This document shows positions 1 through 5,232 of a DNA stretch of 6,065 nucleotides, piece after piece. Numbering within the stretch: position 1 is the first letter of the stretch; each line of letters begins with the position of its first letter. This DNA comes from Deltaproteobacteria bacterium (GTDB lineage: Bacteria > Desulfobacterota > Desulfuromonadia > Desulfuromonadales > Geopsychrobacteraceae): assembly GCA_009993495.1 (NCBI GenBank), contig JAACTI010000216.1, positions 1-6,065 on the forward strand, read 5' to 3'. A program made the translations under genes and the position numbers. The notes under the pieces were generated by a model, which worked only from the letters and a program-made list of their open reading frames with translations, was not told the DNA's origin and made no database searches.

Positions 1-834
1 CTCGCGGCCGATGCGGTGGGCGCGTTCAAGGCTGGAAACTTCGGTGGCGGCAAGCTGAAGAGTGTGGTTGGGAAAGTAGGCGGTTAAATGCCAGGGGGTT
101 TGCAGGCTCAGGTTGGCGGCAATCCAGTGCGCCAACCCGCGCAGAGAGGCGTCATCATCATTGTGGCCGGGAATCAGGTTGGTGACTATTTCGACATGGC
201 AGCCCGCGCCAAAGGCACGCCGTGCATTGGCGAGCACCAGGGCAAAACCGTCAAACCCGATCAGCCAGCGGTAAAATTCCGCGCTGAAACCCTTGATATC
301 CAGGCGGTAGGCATCGATGTGCGGCAGCAGTTCATGCAGGGGCTCGGGGTTGAGCAGCCCGGCGGTCACCAGCACGGTCTTGAGCCCGGCGGCACGGGCC
401 AGAGGAGCCGTGTCGCGAATATATTCAAACCAGATGGAAGGTTCGTTGTAGGTCCAGACCAGGGATCGACACTTGTGTTTCAACGCCAGGGCAACCGCTT
501 CCGCCGGCGGCAACTGCGGCAAAGGGGCATCATCGTCCCTTGCCGTGTGGCAGGAGATTTGCCAGTTCTGGCAATGCCGGCAGCGCAAATTACAGCCAAT
601 GCTGCCCAGGGAAAGAGTTTTATGCCCAGGATAAAAATGATAGAGGGGTTTTTTTTCGATGGGATCAAAAGCCGAGGCCGCAATCGCTGCGTAATTCAGG
701 GTTTCGAGAGCATCTGCCGTGCGGCGCCGCACGCCGCAGAAACCGGTGTCGCCCTCATTTAATCGGCAGGCACGCGGGCAAAGATCACAACAAACCTTGC
801 CCGCGTCCCTGTGCCAATAAGCGGCCCTGTGCAT
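1..834 (-). CDS. amrS: AmmeMemoRadiSam system radical SAM enzyme AmrS (3' end missing)
   Basis: This is a cytoplasmic radical SAM enzyme of the AmmeMemoRadiSam system, relatives of pyruvate formate-lyase-activating enzymes whose substrate is not well established. I translated 278 codons from the ATG at 834; the frame is still open at base 1, so roughly the last 50-60 residues of a typical ~330-residue protein are lost. The N-terminal cysteine motif is C16-x2-C19-x3-C23 followed by C33 in a GFCGVR context, as is typical of this family. The radical SAM cluster motif C81-x3-C85-x2-C88 sits in GSIGCNLRCRHCQNWQIS, and a VWTYNEPS motif follows near residue 125. An in-frame TGA nine codons' worth of sequence upstream fixes the start at this ATG or later. 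The SD-like GGTGAGGA (847-854) is 12 bases away, rather far. It lies 72 bases downstream of the phosphomutase gene with no terminator between, suggesting cotranscription. Any amrA/amrB partners would have to lie outside the window. Confidence 0.93.
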   Translation of the reverse strand, partial: MHRAAYWHRDAGKVCCDLCPRACRLNEGDTGFCGVRRRTADALETLNYAAIAASAFDPIEKKPLYHFYPGHKTLSLGSIGCNLRCRHCQNWQISCHTARDDDAPLPQLPPAEAVALALKHKCRSLVWTYNEPSIWFEYIRDTAPLARAAGLKTVLVTAGLLNPEPLHELLPHIDAYRLDIKGFSAEFYRWLIGFDGFALVLANARRAFGAGCHVEIVTNLIPGHNDDDASLRGLAHWIAANLSLQTPWHLTAYFPNHTLQLAATEVSSLERAHRIGRE

Positions 835-906
835 TTGATAGACCCATCCTCACCAAAGCGGTTAGTACTTTCGGCCTGTTTTTCTCTCCTGAAACCGCCT
901 CACGCC

Positions 907-2340
907 TCACGATTTCGAATCCCCTTGAACGAATGTCCGGCCATCATCCATCAACCGATCAAGGGCCTTCCGGCTGCCGGCTTCACCATAAAGACGCACC
1001 ACCGGTTCGGTGCCCGACTTGCGCAACAGCATCCAGGAGCCATCTTCGAACAGATATTTGCTGCCGTCGAGACGGATAATTTGCGTGATCTTGCGCCCAC
1101 CTATCGCCGCAGGTGGGTTGTTGAGGCGCGCTTCGATGCCTTCGGCCAGCTCGCCGCTCAGGCGCAGGTTGACGCGTTTGGTATAGACTTCACCGACTCG
1201 CTGATAAAGGTCGGCAAGGAGTTCAGCCAGGCTGCGGCCTTCGACCGCAACCATTTCAGCGACCAACAGACAGGCCAGAATCCCGTCTTTTTCGGGCACA
1301 TGTCCACGGATGGTTAAACCGGCGCTCTCTTCGCCGCCAATCAGAATACGGTCGGCGGCAATGTATTCGCCGATAAACTTGAACCCAACCGGGGTTTCGA
1401 GAACCTTGACCCCATGATGGGCCGCGACGGCATCGATCAGGTGCGAGGTTGCAACGCTGCGGGCGGCATCGCCTTTCAGACCTTTACGGCGGATCATATA
1501 ATCGAACAGCAGCGCCAGAATATAATTCGGTTCAATGTAACAACCGTCCGCATCCACAATGCCGAAACGATCGGCATCGCCATCGAGGGCCAACCCCAGG
1601 CTGATGTGCGGATCGGCTTTAATCGCCGTGATAAAATCCTGGATATGCGCCTCGGCCGGCTCGGGCGGCTCGCCGCCGAAATAAGGATCAACATGATCGT
1701 TGACCGCAACAATATCGACCCCGGCATCCCTTAACAGAAGATCAAGATAACCACGCCCCGAACCGTACATCGGGTTGACCGCAATCTTAATTTTTGCGGC
1801 GGCAATGGCGGAGAAATCGACCAGTTCCCGCAGCTTGTCAAAATAGGCGACACGCGGATCTATCTCGACAAACAGGCCCAGATCCGAGGCATGATTGAGC
1901 CACATTTCCTTGTAGGAAATCTGGCCTTGCAATGCATTGGCCCGCTGTTCAATATCGTCGGTGGTTGCGGGCAGTGCCGGACCACCCCAGGCCGGTGAAA
2001 ATTTGATGCCATTGTAATCGTAAGGGTTATGGCTGGCGGTAAAGTTGATTGCCCCACCGGCCTTGCGGCGCAGCAGTTCGAATGCAATCACCGGCGTGGG
2101 GGTGTCGCGCACACAGAAATAGCTGCGGATCCCCGCACCCGCAAGAATACGTGAGGTTTCTCGTGCGAAGTCGCGCCCCATGAAACGCGCATCATAACCA
2201 ACCACCACCCCGCGGTCGGCAACCCCCTCGGCCCGCAGGTGATCGGCAATCGCCTGAGACACAATGCGCACATTCTCCATGGAAAAATTTTCACACAAAA
2301 TCCCACGCCACCCGGAGGTTCCAAACTTGATTCGATTCAT
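907..2340 (-). CDS. Phosphoglucomutase/phosphomannomutase family protein
   Basis: This is a cytoplasmic alpha-D-phosphohexomutase that interconverts the 1- and 6-phosphates of a hexose (glucose or mannose) through a phosphoserine enzyme, feeding glycogen, LPS or exopolysaccharide sugar-nucleotide synthesis. From the chosen ATG it has 477 residues, a normal length. All four family signatures are present: the N-terminal FGTSGWRG (6-13); the catalytic loop TASHNP with phosphoserine S103; the Mg2+ loop DGDADR (253-258); the sugar-recognition loop GGEESAG (335-341); and the phosphate-binding RKSGTEP (440-446). The frame could extend to a GTG at 2352, but that codon lies inside the SD sequence AGGTGGAG, which is placed 6 bases before the ATG at 2340, so I prefer the ATG. 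The FGTSGWRG start and lack of the GlmM-type FGTDGIRG argue against phosphoglucosamine mutase. Glucose versus mannose preference cannot be read from sequence. It is probably the first gene of an operon with amrS. Confidence 0.95.
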   Translation of the reverse strand: MNRIKFGTSGWRGILCENFSMENVRIVSQAIADHLRAEGVADRGVVVGYDARFMGRDFARETSRILAGAGIRSYFCVRDTPTPVIAFELLRRKAGGAINFTASHNPYDYNGIKFSPAWGGPALPATTDDIEQRANALQGQISYKEMWLNHASDLGLFVEIDPRVAYFDKLRELVDFSAIAAAKIKIAVNPMYGSGRGYLDLLLRDAGVDIVAVNDHVDPYFGGEPPEPAEAHIQDFITAIKADPHISLGLALDGDADRFGIVDADGCYIEPNYILALLFDYMIRRKGLKGDAARSVATSHLIDAVAAHHGVKVLETPVGFKFIGEYIAADRILIGGEESAGLTIRGHVPEKDGILACLLVAEMVAVEGRSLAELLADLYQRVGEVYTKRVNLRLSGELAEGIEARLNNPPAAIGGRKITQIIRLDGSKYLFEDGSWMLLRKSGTEPVVRLYGEAGSRKALDRLMDDGRTFVQGDSKS

Positions 2341-2346
2341 GACTAA

Positions 2347-2354
2347 CTCCACCT
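2347..2354 (-). promoter_or_regulatory. Ribosome binding site of the phosphohexomutase gene
   Basis: On the minus strand this reads AGGTGGAG, with 6 bases to the ATG at 2340. It overlaps the alternative in-frame GTG at 2350-2352 and so decides the start in favour of the ATG. Confidence 0.75.
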
Positions 2355-2390
2355 GATCAGGTTGGTAAAAATATCTCAGAAAAATATTTA

Positions 2391-2429
2391 TCTGGGAAGA
2401 ATAACACAGCCCAATTCATCTGTCCCAGA
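2391..2429. repeat. Inverted repeat TCTGGGA/TCCCAGA upstream of the phosphohexomutase gene
   Basis: A perfect 7-base inverted repeat (2391-2397 with 2423-2429) is separated by 25 bases in the gap between the YcgN-like gene and the phosphohexomutase gene. The gap (2341-2453) must hold the phosphohexomutase promoter unless there is read-through, but I could not find a convincing -35/-10 pair. The repeat could be a two-site operator or an mRNA stem; with a 7-base arm it could also be chance. Confidence 0.3.
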
Positions 2430-2453
2430 CAAAAAACGAGTGAATTCGGACGT

Positions 2454-2774
2454 CTATTTCTTTTTATCGCCGTGATTGTTCAAGATTGGCGCTGAATAAT
2501 TTGTGATGTTGCGCACATAAGGACAATCGGCGGGCAGAAATCCAGCGCTGATATTTTCGGGGGTCAAACGCTGGCAATCAGACTGAACCTGATCGCGTTG
2601 CCGGTACACACGACAGGCGTGGCTCACCGGATCAAGCTGCACACAGGGCTGCGATGTATAAAAGATTTTTCCGTTAAAATCGATTTTCTCATAGCAACAG
2701 CGTCCACAGCGCGCACAGATGGCGTCCCATTCCGCTTCACCCAAGTCTTGCAGATTTTTATTTTCGTCACCCAT
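2454..2774 (-). CDS. YcgN/YkgJ-family cysteine-cluster protein (UPF0260-like, short form)
   Basis: This small cytoplasmic protein of 106 residues carries eight cysteines in the pattern of the YkgJ/YcgN zinc- or iron-cluster-like family: C20-x2-C23-x2-C26-C27, then C44, C54, C67 and C84. It has family landmarks W16 before the first cysteine, YTSQPC, CRVYRQR, DCQRLTPEN and FLPADCPY. It aligns by eye with E. coli YcgN over residues ~13-86, but the C-terminal third of YcgN (about 50 residues) is absent and is replaced by a short lysine-ending tail. Function is unknown; metal binding is inferred from the cysteines. The frame extends to a TTG at 2810, but no SD site precedes it. The ATG at 2774 has TGAGG just upstream, with short spacing, and gives the usual N-terminus. 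The gene diverges from the PxxKW gene, another small eight-cysteine protein. Confidence 0.85.
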   Translation of the reverse strand: MGDENKNLQDLGEAEWDAICARCGRCCYEKIDFNGKIFYTSQPCVQLDPVSHACRVYRQRDQVQSDCQRLTPENISAGFLPADCPYVRNITNYSAPILNNHGDKKK

Positions 2775-2831
2775 AAACCTCAGCCTAAACAATCTGTTGC
2801 ATCGGATCAATCAAATTAAGCGAAAAAAGCA

Positions 2832-2861
2832 TTGACAGCTCGCCGGACTCTTGTGTATTAA
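2832..2861 (+). promoter_or_regulatory. Sigma70-type promoter of the PxxKW gene
   Basis: A perfect -35 TTGACA (2832-2837) is followed by an 18-base spacer and the -10 TATTAA (2856-2861), preceded by TGTG. The predicted transcript starts near 2868 and carries a leader of about 38 bases. The gene it serves begins at 2906. Confidence 0.75.
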
Positions 2862-2886
2862 TACCCGTTCTGAACACCAAGCTAAA
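2858..2886 (-). promoter_or_regulatory. Possible minus-strand promoter sharing the palindromic -10
   Basis: The plus-strand -10 lies inside the perfect palindrome GTATTAATAC (2855-2864). It therefore also presents TATTAA (2863-2858) on the minus strand. At 17 bases upstream there is TTTAGC (2886-2881), which matches only three positions of the -35 consensus. Transcription from here would give the YcgN-like gene a leader of about 75-80 bases. The weak -35 makes this tentative. Confidence 0.3.
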
Positions 2887-2892
2887 AATATC

Positions 2893-2897
2893 GGAGG
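2893..2897 (+). promoter_or_regulatory. Strong ribosome binding site of the PxxKW gene
   Basis: GGAGG followed by an A-rich 8-base spacer to the ATG at 2906. This is near-ideal and suggests efficient translation. Confidence 0.85.
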
Positions 2898-2905
2898 AAA
2901 AAATC

Positions 2906-3196
2906 ATGCAGTGCCAAACCGTACTTGCCGGTACCGAGTGTACCTTCTGGAAAAAAGCCGGCTGCGCCGCTGAAGGCGGCAGCTGTAAAGTGATTGTTGA
3001 AGAATGTCAGGGCTGTGAGCGCATTGCCACGGGCAGCATTGGTGAAGTGTGTACCTCCTTCCCCGATCCCAAACTCAAATGGCGTGCCGGGCTCTGCAAT
3101 TTTGCCACGCACCGCAAGGTTGACGCCAAGGTTGATGATATTCGTATCAATCCCCTCAAGGCCGCCAAGCGCGCTGCGGCTTCCCGGAAAAAGTAA
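2906..3196 (+). CDS. PxxKW family cysteine-rich protein
   Basis: This is a 96-residue, probably cytoplasmic protein with no signal peptide or membrane segment. It has eight cysteines (3, 12, 20, 27, 34, 37, 49, 64), including a CxxC at 34-37. The family-defining PKLKW motif is at 55-59, within FPDPKLKW. The C-terminus (about 76-96) is strongly basic, with INPLKAAKR and a run of Lys/Arg/Ala. I recognise this as the PxxKW cysteine-rich family seen in sulfate- and metal-reducing deltaproteobacteria. Its function is not established; the cysteines suggest a metal or Fe-S site, and the basic tail could contact nucleic acid or ribosomes (inference). It appears to be a single-gene transcription unit with its own strong promoter, SD site and terminator, which points to high expression. 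It is divergent from the YcgN-like gene. Confidence 0.92.
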   Translation: MQCQTVLAGTECTFWKKAGCAAEGGSCKVIVEECQGCERIATGSIGEVCTSFPDPKLKWRAGLCNFATHRKVDAKVDDIRINPLKAAKRAAASRKK

Positions 3197-3223
3197 TATT
3201 TTACCACCAGAACTTGATGAAGC

Positions 3224-3254
3224 AAAAAGCCACCGGCGTTTCCGGTGGCTTTTT
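3224..3254 (+). terminator. Bidirectional intrinsic terminator after the PxxKW gene
   Basis: The 8-bp GC-rich stem GCCACCGG (3229-3236) / CCGGTGGC (3242-3249) with loop CGTTT is flanked by AAAAA and TTTTT. The same structure with a T-run reads on the minus strand, so it can also stop transcripts arriving from the converging lrgB operon. It lies 27 bases past the PxxKW stop codon. Confidence 0.92.
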
Positions 3255-3300
3255 CTGTAGAACTCTTCAGCGCCCTGACCATTCTAACGCCCAATTTTAA

Positions 3301-3320
3301 CGGCTGAAAGCCGCTCCCAC
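3301..3320 (-). repeat. REP-like palindromic element (single copy)
   Basis: On the minus strand a GTGGGAG head is followed by the hairpin CGGCT-TTC-AGCCG (3313-3301). This head-plus-small-palindrome layout resembles the REP elements mobilised by RAYT transposases in many proteobacteria, which often read GTRGGAGCGGCTTTCAGCCG. It lies in the intergenic space between convergent genes, the usual site for REPs. Only one copy is seen here, so assignment rests on resemblance. Confidence 0.5.
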
Positions 3321-3343
3321 AAAAAAGTACTGTACAGCGTACT
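3321..3343 (-). terminator. Possible weak terminator of the gloA-TPR-lrgAB operon
   Basis: On the minus strand a 5-bp stem AGTAC/GTACT (3343-3339 with 3330-3326) with an 8-base loop runs into six T residues (3326-3321). It follows the lrgB stop codon by about 30 bases. The stem is short and AT-rich, so termination here may be partial, with the stronger hairpin at 3224-3254 acting as backup. Confidence 0.35.
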
Positions 3344-3374
3344 GCTTTTGAAAATTTTCCCCCGGGAAAGCCCT

Positions 3375-4073
3375 TCAGTCCAGCCCGAACAGCAACCAGA
3401 GGAATGGCACCAGCAGCGCGGTAACCAGGCCGTTGAGACCAATGGCCAAACCGGCAACGGCTCCAGCCAGGCGATCCTCTTCCAGCATCCGCGCCGTTCC
3501 TATGCCGTGGCTGGCCGTACCGACGGCCAGGCCCATGGAGGTGGGGGTGCGAATACCAATCAAGCGACAAAATTCCGGCCCGCAAATAGCCCCCAGACAA
3601 CCCGTGAGAACCACAAGCGCCGCAGTCAATGGCACTATGCCGCCAATTTTTTCGGTGATACCAATGGCAATGGGCGTAGTCACCGACTTAGCGACCAGAG
3701 ATAAGACCACCTTGGGGCTTGCGCCCAGCAGCCAGGCCGTTCCCGCCGCCGAAACAATCGAGGCCAGAGCCCCGGCGGCAACCCCCGCCATAATCGGCAG
3801 TTTACGTTCCAAAATCTGCTGGCGGCGTTGCCACAAAGGCAGAGCCAGGGCAACCACGGAAGGCCCGAGGAGAAACAGAATCAGATCTCCACCACGGGCG
3901 TAAGCGGCATAATCAATCCGCGTCAGCAATAAAAACCCGATAATGCTGAAAATTGATACGAAGACGGGATTGAATAAAATAAATCGCGTGCGTTGATAGA
4001 GACCCTGGGCCAGATAAAAAACCACCAGAGTCAGGCTGACCCCGAACAGGGGGGAGGTCAGCAGGCCGTTCAT
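3375..4073 (-). CDS. lrgB: LrgB/CidB family membrane protein
   Basis: This inner-membrane protein of the LrgB/CidB (YohK) family has 232 residues, the usual length, and many hydrophobic segments: about 8-24, 33-50, 62-80, 93-115, 146-165 and 203-228. Family landmarks are KSVTTPIAIGI (129-139) and TASHGIGTAR (186-195), followed by a MLEED stretch and a long hydrophobic C-terminus. The family was first described as antiholin/holin-like modulators of autolysis in Staphylococcus; homologues in Bacillus (PftB) and Streptococcus act in pyruvate transport. The frame is open further upstream to 4163, but that extension only overlaps lrgA. The ATG at 4073 overlaps the lrgA stop in ATGA, giving translational coupling and the normal N-terminus. 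It is the last gene of the operon. Which role applies here is inference; the context with gloA favours metabolite transport. Confidence 0.93.
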   Translation of the reverse strand: MNGLLTSPLFGVSLTLVVFYLAQGLYQRTRFILFNPVFVSIFSIIGFLLLTRIDYAAYARGGDLILFLLGPSVVALALPLWQRRQQILERKLPIMAGVAAGALASIVSAAGTAWLLGASPKVVLSLVAKSVTTPIAIGITEKIGGIVPLTAALVVLTGCLGAICGPEFCRLIGIRTPTSMGLAVGTASHGIGTARMLEEDRLAGAVAGLAIGLNGLVTALLVPFLWLLFGLD

Positions 4074-4408
4074 TTCTTGGCTCCCAGCCACTGTTCGACC
4101 CAGCCGGTGACCGCCATCACCACAAAGGTACTCACCAGGGTGCCCACCACAATCGGCAGCCATTCACGCCCGATCAGGTCGAAATAAAGCATCACGCCGA
4201 CGCCTGCCGGAACGAAAAAGAGTGCAAGATAGCGCAACAGCAGCTCGGCCGCTTCACGAATGGCCGCTTCCTTGACCAGCCCAAGAGCCAGTGCCACCAA
4301 CAGCAATGCCATGCCAATAACATTGCCGGGAATCGGCAGCGCGAACAATCGGCTTAAGACCTCACCGGCAAACTGGAAGGCCAACAACCAGACAAACCCT
4401 TGTAACAC
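4070..4408 (-). CDS. lrgA: CidA/LrgA family membrane protein
   Basis: This is a 112-residue inner-membrane protein with four predicted membrane segments (about 3-22, 28-46, 57-77 and 84-104), the standard CidA/LrgA size and layout. Family motifs are LPIPGNVIGMALL (24-36) and FFVPAGVGVM (64-73), and a conserved acidic/aromatic stretch YFDLIGREW follows. It is expected to form a complex with LrgB encoded immediately downstream; the two genes overlap by 4 bases. The start is a GTG at 4408, with GGAGG 4 bases upstream, and no in-frame ATG would keep the first membrane segment. In other bacteria LrgAB is controlled by two-component systems responding to membrane or overflow-metabolism signals; no dedicated regulator gene is visible here. 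It begins 17 bases after the TPR gene, so it is part of that transcript. Confidence 0.93.
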   Translation of the reverse strand: MLQGFVWLLAFQFAGEVLSRLFALPIPGNVIGMALLLVALALGLVKEAAIREAAELLLRYLALFFVPAGVGVMLYFDLIGREWLPIVVGTLVSTFVVMAVTGWVEQWLGAKK

Positions 4409-4412
4409 CTGT

Positions 4413-4417
4413 CCTCC
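4413..4417 (-). promoter_or_regulatory. Ribosome binding site supporting the GTG start of lrgA
   Basis: GGAGG on the minus strand lies 4 bases before the GTG at 4408. It falls in the 17-base gap after the TPR gene and supports the non-ATG start. Confidence 0.7.
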
Positions 4418-4425
4418 CCTCGGTC

Positions 4426-5205
4426 TCAGTCTTCCAGACCCTCAATGACCGCGGCAACTTCGTCGCGAATTTCTTTAGCAGCCGGGTCTTTTTCCAGGGC
4501 CAGAAACTGGCGAAACCAGTGAATAGCCTCTTCGGCATCATCCTTATCAATAAAAATATTTCCCAGAGTCAAGCAGGCAAAGGTCTGGCCCGGATCAAGT
4601 TCTACCGCACGGCGACAATGTTTTTCAGCGTGTTCCAGATCGCCGCTGTCGTAATAAAATTCACCCAGGTTCAAATGCGCCTGGGCGTCGGTTTCGTCGA
4701 GTTCGAGCACCTTGCGGTAACAGGCCAGAGCTTCGTCATCGCGCTCTAGCATGCCGCAGATATCACCCAGAGTATTGAGGGCAAAAGTCGAGTCCGGCTG
4801 AATTTCCAGAGCCTTGCGACAGGCAGTCTCAGCCTGTTCGGCCTGTTCGAGGGCAAAATAAACCAACGCCTGGCTGACCCAGGCTTCATCTTCCTGGTTG
4901 TCGATTTCGACAATCCGCTGATAACAGGCGAGGGATTCAGCATGCTTGCAGGTTTCCAGCAACAGATCACCCAGGGCGTAAAGCAATTCCAGATCATCGG
5001 GATTCTTCTTGACGGCGCCTTGCAGATATTCAAGCGCCGCAGAGATTTTGCCCAGCCCACTTAAGGCCTCACTCATCAGCAGACACAGCTCGACATCATC
5101 GGCAGATATCTTCTCGGCGGCGCGCAACAGCTTGAGCGCCGCCTGATTTTCCCCTTCATCAAGGAGGCGCAGGGCTTTTGTTAATAATTCTTCGAACTGA
5201 TCCAT
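4426..5205 (-). CDS. Tetratricopeptide repeat (TPR) protein
   Basis: This 259-residue protein is built almost wholly of TPR units. Six consecutive 34-residue repeats are visible in exact register at about 36-69, 70-103, 104-137, 138-171, 172-205 and 206-239, with a degenerate half or full unit at 3-34. Typical TPR residues recur: LG/LxxLG at positions 7-8 (ALGDLL, TLGDI, NLGEFY, TLGNIF), the Ala near position 20, and the unit-ending ALELxP. The protein is acidic, with no signal peptide or membrane segment, so it is probably a cytoplasmic scaffold. TPR proteins bind partner proteins; the partner here is unknown. Its position between gloA (27-base gap) and lrgA (17-base gap) suggests it may serve the membrane LrgAB complex or simply be cotranscribed. 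An SD-like AAAGG is 8 bases before the ATG. Confidence 0.9.
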   Translation of the reverse strand: MDQFEELLTKALRLLDEGENQAALKLLRAAEKISADDVELCLLMSEALSGLGKISAALEYLQGAVKKNPDDLELLYALGDLLLETCKHAESLACYQRIVEIDNQEDEAWVSQALVYFALEQAEQAETACRKALEIQPDSTFALNTLGDICGMLERDDEALACYRKVLELDETDAQAHLNLGEFYYDSGDLEHAEKHCRRAVELDPGQTFACLTLGNIFIDKDDAEEAIHWFRQFLALEKDPAAKEIRDEVAAVIEGLED

Positions 5206-5232
5206 GCATTTAACCTTTCAATTCAGATGATG

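Noticed and set aside
88..762. Long open frame on the plus strand
   Set aside because: It lies antisense to amrS, whose minus-strand product has clear radical SAM motifs. The plus-strand translation resembles no family and is a shadow.
540..1317. Two overlapping plus-strand open frames across the amrS/phosphohexomutase junction
   Set aside because: They are antisense to well-supported genes, with low-complexity, Arg/Pro-rich translations and no SD site.
2386..2414. TTGGGC-N17-ATAAAT as a promoter for the phosphohexomutase gene
   Set aside because: Both hexamers match the consensus poorly in an AT-rich stretch where such matches occur by chance.
2775..2810. N-terminal extension of the YcgN-like protein to a TTG at 2810
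   Set aside because: No SD site precedes the TTG, and the extra residues are not part of the family's usual start.
3007..3600. 197-codon minus-strand open frame overlapping the PxxKW and lrgB genes
   Set aside because: It spans the strong terminator and is antisense to PxxKW and out of frame in lrgB; no domain is recognisable.
4074..4163. N-terminal extension of lrgB to 4163
   Set aside because: The extra 30 residues are just lrgA read in another frame; the ATG at 4073, overlapping the lrgA stop, gives the normal LrgB N-terminus.
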